Of a stretch of 64,000 nt of DNA, positions 13,584-23,938 are shown one piece after another (position 1 is the stretch's first letter; each line of letters starts with the position of its first letter). Position numbers and translations under genes: made by a program. The stretch comes from Pseudidiomarina salinarum (GTDB lineage Bacteria; Pseudomonadota; Gammaproteobacteria; Enterobacterales; Alteromonadaceae), in NCBI RefSeq assembly GCF_000753715.1, contig NZ_JPER01000001.1:682001-746000 (forward strand). The letters are read 5' to 3'. The notes beneath the pieces are model-generated. The model saw only the letters and a list, made by a program, of their open reading frames with translations. It searched no databases and was not told the DNA's origin.

Positions 13584-14207
13584 ATGCAAGGCGATATTTT
13601 TCAGTCCTGGACCCGGCAGGATTTACCTGCCGGTGCTTGCCCTGATTATTTTCCCGAATTATGCACCGCGTTGTATGAACGGGAGCTGACCTATCTGGCG
13701 CAGTTACCCGCCGTCAGCCTGTCGGGTTTGCAGCGCCGGTTGCGCAGTGTTCCCTATTATGTCCAGCGTGCCGCCCGCGGTATGCTCGGTTGCAATGCGC
13801 CTTATACCCTCGACCACCAGAATGCCAGCTGGCAGGCCTCGCAGCAGAGTCGTCTTAACCGAACCCAAAGCCAGCCCAAGCGTATCTATAGCTGGCTGAC
13901 CGGCGGCGCCCGGCTGGGGCATGTGGTTCCGGTGCTTGATTTTGATCCGCGCCTGCAGCGGGTCGTGCTCGATTCGATTGACCGTATTGATATTCCCGGC
14001 GAGCGAGTGCACCTGAACCAGTATGGCTGGTTTAGCCTGCAGGGCGAGTGTCTGGAGCCGGAAGGCGCGCATCTGGTTATTGTGAAGCCAGACAGCAGTT
14101 CACTGAAAGCGGCTTTCTGTGGTCATCAGTGGAACCATAAAGGCCGTATTGATCCGCGGACCCTGACGTTACGCGAAGTACTGCTGGCAACCACAGTCAG
14201 CTGGTAA
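13584..14207 (+). CDS. Protein of unknown function, 207 residues
   Basis: I do not recognise this protein. It is soluble-looking, with no signal peptide or membrane helix. Five cysteines are spread along it; the C-terminal part has CGHQWNHKGRID, and the middle has TGGARLGHVVPVLDFDP. ATG 13584 is preferred over the in-frame GTG 13578 because AGCGGGG sits about six bases before it. It lies 27 bases after eno on the same strand, so it is probably read through from eno. Its stop codon abuts a 14-bp tandem repeat. Base composition resembles its neighbours, so transfer is not suggested. Confidence 0.6.
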   Translation: MQGDIFQSWTRQDLPAGACPDYFPELCTALYERELTYLAQLPAVSLSGLQRRLRSVPYYVQRAARGMLGCNAPYTLDHQNASWQASQQSRLNRTQSQPKRIYSWLTGGARLGHVVPVLDFDPRLQRVVLDSIDRIDIPGERVHLNQYGWFSLQGECLEPEGAHLVIVKPDSSSLKAAFCGHQWNHKGRIDPRTLTLREVLLATTVSW

Positions 14208-14248
14208 TTGTCAGCTAATAACTGTCAACTAATAACTGTCAACTAATA
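14207..14248. repeat. 14-bp tandem direct repeat, three copies
   Basis: Three adjoining 14-base units: attgtcagctaata (14207-14220), then actgtcaactaata twice (14221-14234 and 14235-14248). The last two are identical and the first differs at two positions. The array spans the convergent ends of the 207-residue gene and the TSUP transporter; the TSUP stop codon (TGA on the minus strand, 14239-14241) lies inside the third unit. Confidence 0.9.
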
Positions 14249-14955
14249 AACAAGGCAACGAGTCCCGCCACCATCACCAGGCTTAATGTCAGCCTTCTGA
14301 ATAATTGCTCTGATAGTTTTGGACTGAGGTAATGGCCCAGCCAGGCTCCGCTGAGGGCGCCGCTAAGCAAAATGAGTAGTACCGGTAATAGGTCGACATG
14401 GTAAATACCCCGCACCGCGAAGGATGTGACGTTGGTCAGTGCCAGTACCAGAAAAAATAGTGCCAGGGTAGCGCGGAAAGCCAGTCGGTCAAGGCGGTGA
14501 CTGGTAAGAAAGAGTACCACCGGCGGGCCGCCCAGTGTCAGGGCGCCGTTACCAAAGCCCGCCAGCCAGCCGGTAAAACGTTGCTGAAAAGGCGTTGCCC
14601 GGGTATGGAACTGCAAGCCCGACCAGAATATGACGGCAACCAGAATGACCGCTACCGCCATGGCTTTTTGCAGCAACTCAAGATCGTAGTACGCCAGCGC
14701 GTAATTCCCCAGCAGCGTACCCACCACCCCGGCTATCAGCAAGGGCTGCCATTTCTTGATGCTGATATATCGCCGCAGCACCCAACTCAGGTAAATTGCC
14801 AGCGTCAGGTTAATGACCGACAGCAAGGGCGTAATCATCGTCAGCGGCAGCAACAGACTCAGCAGGGGCACGGCAATCAGGCCTGAGCCAAAGCCGGTGA
14901 TGCCCTGCAGGCAGGCGCCGCTGAAAATGATGAGAAAAATCCAGATGTAATCCAT
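14239..14955 (-). CDS. TSUP (TauE/SafE) family membrane transporter
   Basis: A 238-residue inner-membrane protein with about eight hydrophobic helices and the TSUP family's N-terminal pattern FSGACLQGITGFGSGLIAVPLL; a second family-like repeat begins at FTGWLAGFGNGALTLGGPPVVLF. Family members export or import sulfite, sulfoacetate or related organosulfur anions; the substrate here is unknown. It runs opposite to its neighbours and sits alone, so gene context does not help. The stop codon is inside the tandem repeat. Confidence 0.85.
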   Translation of the reverse strand: MDYIWIFLIIFSGACLQGITGFGSGLIAVPLLSLLLPLTMITPLLSVINLTLAIYLSWVLRRYISIKKWQPLLIAGVVGTLLGNYALAYYDLELLQKAMAVAVILVAVIFWSGLQFHTRATPFQQRFTGWLAGFGNGALTLGGPPVVLFLTSHRLDRLAFRATLALFFLVLALTNVTSFAVRGIYHVDLLPVLLILLSGALSGAWLGHYLSPKLSEQLFRRLTLSLVMVAGLVALFIS

Positions 14956-15055
14956 GGGTGGCTATACTATCAGAAAACAGACAAATCGCGGAAAGGCCTT
15001 TTCACTGGCGGGTTAAGGCTTCATAATGACTTTATTGGATCACGCGAGGATGCTC

Positions 15056-15337
15056 ATGCGCCTGCTGAAACTCATACTTATTGTGTTGCTGATAGGGCTG
15101 CAATATCGCCTTTGGTTTGGCAAAAACAGTCTGCCTGATTACTGGCGGATGCAACAGGATGTTGCCCGGCAAAGCGAAACCAATATGCGGTTGCAGCAGC
15201 GTAACCAGGTACTGGCGGCTGATATCGCGGATCTGCGCGAAGGCGAAGTGGCGCTGGAAGAGCGCGCGCGCAATGAACTCGGGTTAATTAAGCGCCAGGA
15301 AACCTTTTTCCGGCTGGTACCAGTGAAGCCTCAATAG
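15056..15337 (+). CDS. ftsB: Cell division protein FtsB
   Basis: Small bitopic divisome protein (93 residues) that forms the FtsQ-FtsL-FtsB complex. A membrane helix (about residues 3-19) is followed by the conserved LQYRLWFGKN, a periplasmic coiled coil rich in Gln and Leu, and the family signature ALEERARNELG near residue 70. ATG 15056 is chosen because GAGGA ends at 15050 and because upstream in-frame ATGs would add a tail absent from the family. ispD starts one base after its stop, the standard ftsB-ispD pair. Confidence 0.93.
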   Translation: MRLLKLILIVLLIGLQYRLWFGKNSLPDYWRMQQDVARQSETNMRLQQRNQVLAADIADLREGEVALEERARNELGLIKRQETFFRLVPVKPQ

Positions 15338-15338
15338 T

Positions 15339-16052
15339 ATGCCTGCCAACTTCTCTGTCGCTGCGGTCATTCCCGCTGCCGGTATCGGTAGCCGGATGCG
15401 AACCTCAATGCCCAAGCAATACCTGCGAATTCTTGACCGCACCGTGCTTGAACATAGCTTGCGTGCAGTAGCGTCCGATCCCCGCGTACAGTGCATTTAT
15501 GTCGCTGTAGCTGAGCACGATAAATGGTTTGAGCAACTACAGCCGGAGCTGGCGATTCCGCTAATCCGCGTTACCGGCGGAAACAGTCGTGCGGCATCGG
15601 TACTGGCGGGCGTTACAGCCGCTGTAGCTGACGGTTTTCAGCACGTGTTGGTACACGATGCCGCACGACCGTGTTTGTCCGCGGGTGAACTGGCTGCGGT
15701 GCTCGATGCCGGACTTACTGAGTCAGCGGGCGCCATTTTAGCTTTACCGGTTGCCGATACCATGAAACGCGGTGATGCCGCCCAGCGCATAAGCTGTTCG
15801 GTAGCGCGGGAATCGCTCTGGCACGCGCTGACTCCTCAGGTGTTTCCGGCCAGGGTGCTGGCTGACGGAATCCGGCAGCTTGGTACGGATAATCCGGCGC
15901 TGACTGATGAGGCGTCGGTGTTTGAGCTGCTCGGCAAGCAGCCCCTTCTGGTGGCGGGCAAACGCACAAATATCAAGATCACCCAACCGGGTGACGAACA
16001 GATCGCTGCGGCGTTTCTATCACTCATTCTGCAGGAGCAACAATGCGAATAG
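15339..16052 (+). CDS. ispD: 2-C-methyl-D-erythritol 4-phosphate cytidylyltransferase
   Basis: Third enzyme of the MEP isoprenoid pathway, transferring CMP from CTP to methylerythritol phosphate (237 residues). The nucleotide-binding motif [18 protein letters not shown] is at residues 13-30, with VHDAARPCL near 106 and NIKITQPGD near 212. Overlaps ispF by ten bases, so the two pathway enzymes are made together. Confidence 0.96.
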   Translation: MPANFSVAAVIPAAGIGSRMRTSMPKQYLRILDRTVLEHSLRAVASDPRVQCIYVAVAEHDKWFEQLQPELAIPLIRVTGGNSRAASVLAGVTAAVADGFQHVLVHDAARPCLSAGELAAVLDAGLTESAGAILALPVADTMKRGDAAQRISCSVARESLWHALTPQVFPARVLADGIRQLGTDNPALTDEASVFELLGKQPLLVAGKRTNIKITQPGDEQIAAAFLSLILQEQQCE

Positions 16053-16525
16053 GTCACGGTTTTGATGTCCATAAATTCGGTGGCGAAGGGCCACTAACTT
16101 TAGGCGGCATTCAGGTTCCTTACAGCCAGGGCCTGATTGCCCATTCAGACGGCGACGTCATATTACATGCCGTGTCAGATGCGTTGTTAGGTGCTGCCGC
16201 ACTGGGCGATATTGGTCAGCATTTTCCGGACACCGACGCGCAGTTTAAAAATGCCGACAGCGGCGAATTACTGCGCCATGTGGTTGATTTAGTCGCCCGC
16301 CGCGGCTGGCGGGTGAACAACCTTGATGTCACTGTGGTTGCCCAGGCGCCCAAACTAGCGCCTTTTATTCCGGATATGTGTCAGCGTATTGCGTCATTGA
16401 CCGACCTCGATATTAACGCGGTGAATGTTAAAGCGACGACCACCGAGCAATTAGGTTACATCGGCCGTAAAGAAGGCATCGCCTGCCACGCCGTGGCACT
16501 GTTGCAGGAGTTGATCAGTGAGTGA
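16043..16525 (+). CDS. ispF: 2-C-methyl-D-erythritol 2,4-cyclodiphosphate synthase
   Basis: Fifth MEP pathway enzyme (160 residues), a trimeric zinc enzyme. The zinc ligands are in GHGFDVHKF (residues 4-12) and in the [17 protein letters not shown] stretch; FPDTD and the C-terminal [17 protein letters not shown] complete the family pattern. Its 3' end overlaps truD by eight bases. Confidence 0.97.
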   Translation: MRIGHGFDVHKFGGEGPLTLGGIQVPYSQGLIAHSDGDVILHAVSDALLGAAALGDIGQHFPDTDAQFKNADSGELLRHVVDLVARRGWRVNNLDVTVVAQAPKLAPFIPDMCQRIASLTDLDINAVNVKATTTEQLGYIGRKEGIACHAVALLQELISE

Positions 16526-17579
16526 TGTTGCAACCGCAGATACGCTGAAGAGCCTGGCTTATTTACATGGTGTTTCACCAGTCAGCGCCACCTTTAAACA
16601 ACAACCCGAACACTTTGAAGTGACTGAGTTGCTTGAGCCGCAGGCCGAGCAAGCCGGCGAACATCAGTGGTTATGGGTAGAAAAACGGGGCGCAAATACG
16701 CCTTATGTAGCAGGACAACTGGCAAAATTCGCCGGTGTCGGTGAGCGGCAGGTAAGCTATGCCGGGTTGAAAGATCGCCACGCCGTTACGCGGCAATGGT
16801 TTTCGGTGCAGTTGCCCGGTCAGCCACTGTTAGCCTGGCAGGATCTTGAACATGATGAGTTCAGTGTACAGCGGGCTTTGTTACAGCCCCGTAAGTTAAA
16901 GACCGGCGCCCACCAGGGTAATGGTTTCACCTTGCGACTGGAGGACGTTTCAGACCTTACCGCGCTGCGCGACAGATGGCAGCTGATTGCTGAAAAAGGC
17001 GTGCCGAACTATTTTGGTGCGCAGCGGTTTGGCCACAATGGACAAAATATCGCCAAAGCAAAGCTCTGGTTCGCTGGCCAGTTGCGGCAACGGTTAAGCC
17101 GCACGCAGCAAGGATTGCTGCTATCTGCTGCCAGGGCACTACTGTTTAACGAAGTGGTGTCGGCGCGTATCGCCGCCGGACGATTACTGCCGGAGCCAGG
17201 AGATGCGATGATATTGGCTGGCAGCCAGTCTTATTTTATCGCTGAGCCTGATGACCCGTCCTTACTGGCGCGTCATGCCGAAGGCGATGTGCTGCTGTCA
17301 GCGCCGCTTCCTGGCAGCGGCAGTGGCATTACCGGCCACGCGATTGCTGAGTTTGAGGCGGCAGTACTGGCCGACCACGTGGAACTGGTGACCGGCCTGC
17401 AGCAACATCGGGTTGATGCGGCTCGCCGGCCACTGCTATTGCGGCCAGAGCAGTCAGAATTTAAGGCGCTTGATGAAACTACCGCAGAGCTGCGATTTAA
17501 TCTGCCAAAAGGTAGTTTCGCCACCAGCGTACTGCGCGAATTAATAACCACCCAATTTGAAAACCAGTTACTAAGGTAA
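16518..17579 (+). CDS. truD: tRNA pseudouridine(13) synthase TruD
   Basis: Modifies U13 of tRNA-Glu (353 residues). The catalytic Asp is in the [15 protein letters not shown] motif near residue 87; the [12 protein letters not shown] stretch near 165 is also diagnostic, and an insertion (TRUD) domain follows. It starts with GTG inside the end of ispF, seven bases after CAGGAG. Order ispF-truD-surE-pcm is conserved in gammaproteobacteria. Confidence 0.95.
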   Translation: MSDVATADTLKSLAYLHGVSPVSATFKQQPEHFEVTELLEPQAEQAGEHQWLWVEKRGANTPYVAGQLAKFAGVGERQVSYAGLKDRHAVTRQWFSVQLPGQPLLAWQDLEHDEFSVQRALLQPRKLKTGAHQGNGFTLRLEDVSDLTALRDRWQLIAEKGVPNYFGAQRFGHNGQNIAKAKLWFAGQLRQRLSRTQQGLLLSAARALLFNEVVSARIAAGRLLPEPGDAMILAGSQSYFIAEPDDPSLLARHAEGDVLLSAPLPGSGSGITGHAIAEFEAAVLADHVELVTGLQQHRVDAARRPLLLRPEQSEFKALDETTAELRFNLPKGSFATSVLRELITTQFENQLLR

Positions 17580-17587
17580 GTTACCCC

Positions 17588-18343
17588 ATGATGAAATTGT
17601 TAGTCAGTAATGATGATGGCGTTCATGCTCCCGGAATCGAGGCCCTTTACGATGCGCTCAAAGATATTGCTGAAGTACGCGTCATTGCTCCGGATCGCAA
17701 TTGTAGCGGTGCCAGTAATTCGCTAACCCTGCATAACCCGTTGCGGGTTCACCGGTTGCCAAACGGCTTTTATTCACTGACCGGTACGCCAACTGATTGT
17801 GTGCATCTGGGCACCAACTCACCTATCGCGGATGACGTGGATCTGGTGGTTTCTGGGATTAATGATGGCCCTAATATGGGCGATGACGTGCTGTACTCGG
17901 GTACGGTCGCAGCGGCGATGGAAGGGCGCTATATGGGACTGCCGTCAATCGCGGTCTCAATGGGCTCGCGCGGCCACGACTATTATGAAACTGCCGCCCG
18001 CGTGGTTGCGGATATCGTCAATAAGATGGCTGATCAGCCGCTACGGATGGATACCATTTTAAATATTAACGTGCCATCGGTACCTTACGAAAAATTAAAG
18101 GGTATAAAAGTAACCCGTCTGGGTCGTCGTCACCGTGCCGAAACCATGGTGCAGGATAAAGACCCGTTCGGCCGCGATATCTATTGGTACGGCCCGATTG
18201 GTGCCCATCAGGATGATGCCGAGGGGACCGATTTTCATGCGATCAGTGAAGGCTATGTGTCAATTACGCCGCTGAGCCTCGACATGACAGCAAAAAGTCA
18301 TCAAGATACGTTATCGAACTGGCTGACAACTGATAAATCATGA
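17588..18343 (+). CDS. surE: 5'/3'-nucleotidase SurE
   Basis: Metal-dependent survival phosphatase (251 residues; 250 if ATG 17591 is the start) acting on nucleoside monophosphates and short polyphosphates. The metal site motif LVSNDDGVHAPG is at the N terminus, with GTPTDCVH near residue 66 and SGINDGPNMGDDVLYSGTV near 96. Stationary-phase role fits its place in the operon leading to rpoS. Overlaps pcm by four bases. Confidence 0.96.
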   Translation: MMKLLVSNDDGVHAPGIEALYDALKDIAEVRVIAPDRNCSGASNSLTLHNPLRVHRLPNGFYSLTGTPTDCVHLGTNSPIADDVDLVVSGINDGPNMGDDVLYSGTVAAAMEGRYMGLPSIAVSMGSRGHDYYETAARVVADIVNKMADQPLRMDTILNINVPSVPYEKLKGIKVTRLGRRHRAETMVQDKDPFGRDIYWYGPIGAHQDDAEGTDFHAISEGYVSITPLSLDMTAKSHQDTLSNWLTTDKS

Positions 18344-18975
18344 TTCAGAACTTTCAGGGAATGGCTCGCCGTTTAACGGAACGGCTGCGGGCAGAAGGGA
18401 TAACCGATGAACGCGTACTGCGGGTAATGGAGCAGACGCCACGGCATTTATTCATGCCCGAGTCGCTGGCGCATAAAGCCTACGAAAATACCGCCTTACC
18501 CATTGGTAAGGGGCAGACGATATCGCAGCCGCTGATGGTTGCTTCCATGACGCAGTTACTCATGCAGCATCACTGTCAGAAAGTGCTCGAAATAGGCACC
18601 GGTAGTGGTTATCAGACCGCGATTCTGGCGCAGCTGGTGGACCAGGTACATTCAGTAGAGCGAATCGCTGAACTGCAATACCAGGCGAAACGGCGGCTGA
18701 AAAAGCTGGACCTGCATAATATTGCCATGCGCCATGGTGACGGCTGGCAGGGATGGCGTAGCAAAGCCCCGTTTGACGGTATTGTGGTCACCGCAGCCGC
18801 CAGTGATGTGCCCAGTGATTTGATGGCGCAGCTTAACGATGGCGGGGTGATGATCATTCCGGTCGGCACTACTACCCAACGCCTTTACGTGATCCGTCGC
18901 TTTGGCGATGATTATGAGCAGAAACTGCTGGGTGCGGTCAAATTCGTGCCTTTAATTCCCGGAGCGCTGTCATGA
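18340..18975 (+). CDS. pcm: Protein-L-isoaspartate O-methyltransferase
   Basis: SAM-dependent repair enzyme (211 residues) that methylates isoaspartyl residues of aged proteins. The family region PRHLFMP and GKGQTISQP is near residues 30-63, the SAM-binding motif LEIGTGSGYQTAIL near 84, and the later DGIVVTAAASDVP near 147. ATGA overlaps at both ends tie it to surE and yqaA. Confidence 0.96.
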   Translation: MIQNFQGMARRLTERLRAEGITDERVLRVMEQTPRHLFMPESLAHKAYENTALPIGKGQTISQPLMVASMTQLLMQHHCQKVLEIGTGSGYQTAILAQLVDQVHSVERIAELQYQAKRRLKKLDLHNIAMRHGDGWQGWRSKAPFDGIVVTAAASDVPSDLMAQLNDGGVMIIPVGTTTQRLYVIRRFGDDYEQKLLGAVKFVPLIPGALS

Positions 18976-19550
18976 AAGTGTTCAGCTGGTTGTATGACAG
19001 CGTTTTGCGCTGGTCTCAGCATCGCCGCGCCCCCCTTATTCTGGCGGGTATCAGCTTTACTGAGTCAGTGATATTTCCGATTCCGCCAGATGTGATGCTG
19101 GCGCCGATGTCCATGACGCAGCCGCAACGGGCCTGGTATTTTGCCTCTATTACTACTGTGGCCTCCGTATTGGGCGGAATCCTCGGATACTGGCTGGGCT
19201 ACTGGGCTTTTGAGCCGTTGGTGCTGCCGTTAATTGAATGGGCAGGCTATGAAAGTAAGCTGGCAACAGTAACGGGCTGGTTTCAGCTCTATGGTTTCTG
19301 GATAATTTTTATTGCTGGCTTCTCGCCCTTACCCTATAAATTATTCACCGTAACCGGCGGCATGCTACAGGTACTCTTTATTCCGTTCGTACTGGGCTCG
19401 ATACTCAGTCGGGGCCTGCGATTTTTTCTGGTTGCCTGGCTATTACGTACGGGCGGTCCGAAAATGGCAATTAAACTCCGTACCTATGTTGATCGAATTG
19501 GATGGGGAATGGTGCTTGTCGCCATAATAGCCTATGTCTGGACCCGTTAA
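18972..19550 (+). CDS. yqaA: YqaA family (DedA/VTT-like) inner-membrane protein
   Basis: A 192-residue membrane protein with four or five hydrophobic segments and the VTT/DedA-type pattern (ESVIFPIPPDVMLAPMS, and later GFSPLPYKLFTVTGGML). Family members are implicated in lipid scrambling or membrane homeostasis, but YqaA itself has no settled function. It sits between pcm and nlpD, which is common in Alteromonadales. Its last 17 bases encode the start of nlpD in another frame. Confidence 0.85.
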   Translation: MKVFSWLYDSVLRWSQHRRAPLILAGISFTESVIFPIPPDVMLAPMSMTQPQRAWYFASITTVASVLGGILGYWLGYWAFEPLVLPLIEWAGYESKLATVTGWFQLYGFWIIFIAGFSPLPYKLFTVTGGMLQVLFIPFVLGSILSRGLRFFLVAWLLRTGGPKMAIKLRTYVDRIGWGMVLVAIIAYVWTR

Positions 19551-20352
19551 CTGGCTGATCGTGATTGTCGCTGCCGTAGTGGGGCTGAGTGCCTGCGCTC
19601 AGCGCGAAGAAGCAGCGCCGGTAAAAAAAGTCTACACGGGTAAGTCAATTCTCGATTATGAACGCGCCACTTTGTCATCAACCAGCTACCGGGTTGAACC
19701 GGGCGATACCTTGTACTCCATCGCTTTTCGTGCCGATCAGGATGTGCGAACCCTGGCAAATTATAACCAGCTGACAAAACCTTATACGATCTATCCCGGT
19801 CAGGTACTGGTTTTGCAACATTCTGTTACAAAACCAGCACAGCCTCTTGAACAAGATACAAATAAAAGGTACCTTAAAAAAGAACGTAACAAAAAAGTTG
19901 CGCAATCGGATGCGAAACAACCGTCGGTAACGCCGATGCCCCGCAGCCGAATTGAAACGTTTCCGGACAGCAATGCAATTCGCTGGCAATGGCCGGTCAG
20001 GAGCAAAGTGATTCGTGAATTTTCCACTGCTGAAGCAGGGAATAAAGGTCTTGATTTTGCCGGTCAGCGTAATGATCCCGTTTATGCTGCCGCAGCCGGA
20101 AAAGTTGTATATGCCGGTAATGCACTAAAAGGTTACGGTAATTTAATCATAATGAAACACAACGATGATTATATTACTGCGTACGCCCACAACCAGCAGT
20201 TGCTGGTTAAAGAACAACAGTGGGTGAATGCCGGAGATGAAATTGCACGTATGGGAGACACTGACGCGGAGCAGGTTAAGCTTCACTTTGAAGTACGGTT
20301 TCGCGGTAAGTCAGTAAACCCAAGACACTACCTACCCCGGGGGACACAATGA
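19534..20352 (+). CDS. nlpD: Murein hydrolase activator NlpD (LysM and M23 lipoprotein)
   Basis: Outer-membrane lipoprotein (272 residues) that activates the amidase AmiC at the septum. The signal peptide ends in a lipobox LSAC with Cys21. A LysM domain follows ([17 protein letters not shown], about residues 51-95), then a basic low-complexity linker, then a LytM/M23 domain from about 155. The metal ligands of active M23 enzymes are partly missing (LDFAG where an active enzyme has His), as expected of a non-catalytic activator. In E. coli the main rpoS promoter lies in nlpD; I could not pinpoint it here. Confidence 0.93.
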   Translation: MSGPVNWLIVIVAAVVGLSACAQREEAAPVKKVYTGKSILDYERATLSSTSYRVEPGDTLYSIAFRADQDVRTLANYNQLTKPYTIYPGQVLVLQHSVTKPAQPLEQDTNKRYLKKERNKKVAQSDAKQPSVTPMPRSRIETFPDSNAIRWQWPVRSKVIREFSTAEAGNKGLDFAGQRNDPVYAAAAGKVVYAGNALKGYGNLIIMKHNDDYITAYAHNQQLLVKEQQWVNAGDEIARMGDTDAEQVKLHFEVRFRGKSVNPRHYLPRGTQ

Positions 20353-21320
20353 GTCGCAGTAAGAACGATACAGCAAGTATCGACGAACAACATGTGGTAC
20401 CTAGAGCCGGTGATGGAGAAGATACTGCCACCGCTACAGCAGATTTTGACGATATTATCGCTAATGGCGCGAGCTATCAGCGTAAAATGGATGCTACGCA
20501 GCTCTATCTGAGCGAGATTGGCTATTCGCCGCTATTAACCGCAGAAGAAGAAGTGAAGTTTTCGCGTCTTGCTTTAAAAGGTGATGAGAAAGCGCGGGCG
20601 CGTATGATCGAAAGCAACCTGCGGCTGGTAGTAAAAATTGCCCGGCGTTATACCAATCGCGGGCTGGCTTTGCTGGACTTAGTCGAAGAGGGCAATCTTG
20701 GGCTGATCCGGGCCGTAGAGAAGTTTGATCCCGAGCGTGGATTTCGCTTTTCAACCTATGCCACCTGGTGGATCCGGCAAACCATTGAACGGGCCATCAT
20801 GAATCAGACCCGTACCATTCGTTTACCCATCCATGTGGTGAAAGAACTCAATACCTACCTGCGCGCGTCGCGTGAGCTGGCACATAAACTCGATCACGAA
20901 CCCACCGCCGAAGACATCGCGGAAAAAATGGACGTGCCGGTGGAAGATGTGACCAAGATGCTGCGGCTCAACGAGCGGGTTACCTCCGTTGATACCCCGT
21001 TAGGCGGTGACAACGACAAAGCGCTGGTTGATATCCTGTCTGATCACAATGACAGTGATCCGGAAGGCGTATTGCAGGATGACGATCTGCGGCAACATAT
21101 TGTCGACTGGCTGAAAGGCCTGAATACCAAGCAACGGGAAGTTCTGGCCCGGCGTTTTGGTCTGATGGGCCATGAACCGGCGACGCTTGAAGATGTTGGC
21201 CGTGAAATTGGCCTCACCCGTGAGCGGGTCCGGCAAATTCAGGTCGAAGCGCTGAAACGCCTACGCGATATGCTGGGGCAGCAAGGGTTGAACCTGGATT
21301 CCCTGTTCCACAAAGATTAA
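20349..21320 (+). CDS. rpoS: RNA polymerase sigma factor RpoS (sigma-38)
   Basis: General stress and stationary-phase sigma factor (323 residues). Region 1.2 ([20 protein letters not shown]), region 2 ([23 protein letters not shown], then [19 protein letters not shown]), region 3 and the region 4 helix-turn-helix ([20 protein letters not shown]) are all intact. The gene overlaps nlpD by four bases, so transcripts through nlpD will also express it. The order nlpD-rpoS-mutS is the classic gammaproteobacterial one; mutS is convergent, its end only four bases away. Confidence 0.97.
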   Translation: MSRSKNDTASIDEQHVVPRAGDGEDTATATADFDDIIANGASYQRKMDATQLYLSEIGYSPLLTAEEEVKFSRLALKGDEKARARMIESNLRLVVKIARRYTNRGLALLDLVEEGNLGLIRAVEKFDPERGFRFSTYATWWIRQTIERAIMNQTRTIRLPIHVVKELNTYLRASRELAHKLDHEPTAEDIAEKMDVPVEDVTKMLRLNERVTSVDTPLGGDNDKALVDILSDHNDSDPEGVLQDDDLRQHIVDWLKGLNTKQREVLARRFGLMGHEPATLEDVGREIGLTRERVRQIQVEALKRLRDMLGQQGLNLDSLFHKD

Positions 21321-21324
21321 CCAG

Positions 21325-23886
21325 TCAGTCACCGAAGCGCTGCTGCCACTGATGCAGTAGCTGCAGCGCTGCCAATGGCGTGAGCTCGTTCAGATTCAGC
21401 TTACTCAACTCAGTTGCCAACGGGTGAGGGGCCGGACTAACCGGCGGCTGCGGGGCGACAGCTTCAGCAGCAGGGCTATGCTCCGCACGATCACTGCGTT
21501 CCAGCAACTGCAGATGGCGCCTGGCAGCATCCAGTACTGATTCCGGCAAGCCCGCTAACTGCGCCACCTGTACGCCAAAACTGCGACTTGCAGCCCCTTC
21601 CAGCACCTGATGCTGAAATACTATGGTATCGCCATGTTCGACGGCGTTCACGTGCACATTAGCGCAGCCAGCATGGCTACCTATGGATTGCGTTAATTCA
21701 AAGTAATGGGTCGCAAACAAAGTCAGCGCCCGGTTAGTCTCCAGCAAAGCTTCAGCGCAGGCCCAGGCCAGCGCCAGCCCGTCATAGGTTGAGGTGCCGC
21801 GGCCAATTTCATCCATCAGTACCAGACTTTGCGGCGTCGCGTTGTGCAGGATGTTCGCTGCCTCCGTCATTTCCACCATAAAAGTCGACCGACCGGAAGC
21901 CAGGTCGTCTGAAGCGCCAATGCGGGTAAATATACGGTCCAGTGGTCCAAAAGTGGCGCTGGTGGCCGGCACGAAGCTGCCACAATGTGCCATCACGGCA
22001 AGCAGGGCAGTCTGCCGCATGTAGGTTGATTTACCGCCCATATTCGGGCCGGTAATCAGTAATAGCCGGCGATCAGGCTGTAATTCCAGGTCATTGGCAA
22101 TAAATGGCTCAGACTGCAAGCGCTCGATAACAGGATGGCGCGCACCAGTCAGGTAAATACCTTCCGTCTTGCTGAGCTGGGGCCGCTGGTAATCATGGCT
22201 TTGCGCCTGCCCGGCAAAACTGCGCAGCACATCAATTTCACTAAGCGCCACGGCGGTTTGCTGCAGCTCGCTGAGTTGCTCGCTCAGGCGATCCAGGAGC
22301 TGTCCATATAGCCATTTTTCGCGGGCTAAGGCGCGGCTCTGGCTCTGCAATACCTGGTCTTCATAGGTTTTCAGTTCAGCAATAATATAGCGTTCGGCGT
22401 TTTTCAGTGTTTGTCGCCGCTGATAATCGGCCGGAACCAGATGCGCCGCGGCGCGACTGGTTTCAATATAGTAGCCGTGCACTCTGTTAAAGCCGACTTT
22501 GAGGGTATTGATGCCGGTACGTTGCCGTTCGCGGCGCTCAATTTGTTGCAGGAAGTCGGTGGCACCGGCTGCCAGCCGGCGTTGTTCGTCCAGCTCGGTG
22601 TCGTAGCCGTCAGCGATCACGCCACCATCCCGGATCAGCATGGGTGGTTGCTCAATAATGGCTTGCTGTAGCAGTTCAGCCAGTGCCGGGAAGCGACCGA
22701 TTCTTGCGGTCCAGCTTTGTAGCGCCGGACTGTTGAGCGCAGTATGGAGGTTGGGCAGTATGCCGAAGGCGGTGCGCAGCCTGGCTAAATCGCGGGGGCG
22801 GGCGCTGCGTAAGCCAACCCGGGTGAGAATGCGTTCAAGATCACCAACCTGGCGTAATAACTGGCGTAGTAAGGGCAGATCAAGCTGCTGCAGTGCTGCG
22901 ACCGCATCATAACGCTGTGCTATTTGCTGGTGATCACGTAACGGGCGCTGCAGCCACCGGTGCAACAGCCGGCCGCCCATGGCCGTTGCGGTTTCATTAA
23001 GAATGTCGAACAACGCGGTCGGCGCACCGCTCAGGGATTTCACCAGTTCCAGGTTTCTGCGGGTAGCGGCATCGAGCTGAACGGCTTCTTCATTGGCTTC
23101 TGCGACAATGGCATTGATATGGGGTAAGGCAGCGCGCTGGGTGCTGCGGACATAATTGAGAATGGCCCCCGCTGCGCCCAGGGCCTGGGGCAGGTGTGAC
23201 ACACCAAAACCGTCGAGGTGCTGAACGCCGAATTGCCGCTGCAGCAGTTGCACTGCACTGTCATGCTCAAATTCCCAGTCAGGGCGGCGGCGAACGCAGT
23301 CACAAGTGACCCAGCCGGTGTTCCACTGCCAGGTATCAGGATGTAAGATTTCGGCCGGCTGCAGGCGCTGCAGTTCGGTTTGTAGCTCTGTCTCATTGCC
23401 GCATTCAAGCACACTGAAGCGGCCGCTGGCCATGTCCAGGCTGGCAATGCCAAAGGTATCTCCCGGGGCGACCGCAATCAATAGGTTTTCGTTGGCCGAC
23501 AGTAGCGCTTCATCGGTTACTGTACCCGGGGTCAAAATTCGTACCACCTGACGTTCAACCGGCCCTTTGCTGGTGGCCGGATCGCCAATTTGTTCACAGA
23601 TGGCGACGGATTCACCAAGCTGTAACAGCCGCGCCAGATAGCCTTCAGCGGCATGGTAAGGTACGCCGGCCATAGGTATAGGTTTACCGTTGCTGGCACC
23701 TCTCTGGGTCAGAGAAATATCCAGCAGTTCAGCTGCACGCCGGGCGTCATCGAAGAATAATTCATAAAAATCGCCCATGCGGTAGAATAAAAGGGTGTCC
23801 GCATGTTCTGACTTGATGCGCATATATTGCTGCATCATTGGTGTATGTGAAGAAAGATCAGCCAGCTTATTTGTTGCGTCCGACAT
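21325..23886 (-). CDS. mutS: DNA mismatch repair protein MutS
   Basis: Mismatch-recognition ATPase of 853 residues. The mismatch-reading Phe-Glu pair is in [12 protein letters not shown] near residue 36; the Walker A motif [13 protein letters not shown] is near 615 and Walker [15 protein letters not shown] near 690, followed by the THYFEL signature. A Pro/Ala-rich linker leads to a short C-terminal dimer/tetramer region. It is convergent with rpoS and divergent from pncC. Confidence 0.98.
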   Translation of the reverse strand: MSDATNKLADLSSHTPMMQQYMRIKSEHADTLLFYRMGDFYELFFDDARRAAELLDISLTQRGASNGKPIPMAGVPYHAAEGYLARLLQLGESVAICEQIGDPATSKGPVERQVVRILTPGTVTDEALLSANENLLIAVAPGDTFGIASLDMASGRFSVLECGNETELQTELQRLQPAEILHPDTWQWNTGWVTCDCVRRRPDWEFEHDSAVQLLQRQFGVQHLDGFGVSHLPQALGAAGAILNYVRSTQRAALPHINAIVAEANEEAVQLDAATRRNLELVKSLSGAPTALFDILNETATAMGGRLLHRWLQRPLRDHQQIAQRYDAVAALQQLDLPLLRQLLRQVGDLERILTRVGLRSARPRDLARLRTAFGILPNLHTALNSPALQSWTARIGRFPALAELLQQAIIEQPPMLIRDGGVIADGYDTELDEQRRLAAGATDFLQQIERRERQRTGINTLKVGFNRVHGYYIETSRAAAHLVPADYQRRQTLKNAERYIIAELKTYEDQVLQSQSRALAREKWLYGQLLDRLSEQLSELQQTAVALSEIDVLRSFAGQAQSHDYQRPQLSKTEGIYLTGARHPVIERLQSEPFIANDLELQPDRRLLLITGPNMGGKSTYMRQTALLAVMAHCGSFVPATSATFGPLDRIFTRIGASDDLASGRSTFMVEMTEAANILHNATPQSLVLMDEIGRGTSTYDGLALAWACAEALLETNRALTLFATHYFELTQSIGSHAGCANVHVNAVEHGDTIVFQHQVLEGAASRSFGVQVAQLAGLPESVLDAARRHLQLLERSDRAEHSPAAEAVAPQPPVSPAPHPLATELSKLNLNELTPLAALQLLHQWQQRFGD

Positions 23887-23938
23887 GCCTGTTATTATCC
23901 GTTATTAAGTCGATTGCGAGCGATTTGGGAGAAGCTAA

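Noticed and set aside
21336-21370. Inverted repeat AGCGCTGC / GCAGCGCT just after rpoS as a terminator
   Set aside because: The loop is 19 bases, no T-run follows, and the sequence is mutS coding; kept only as a possible mRNA 3' structure.
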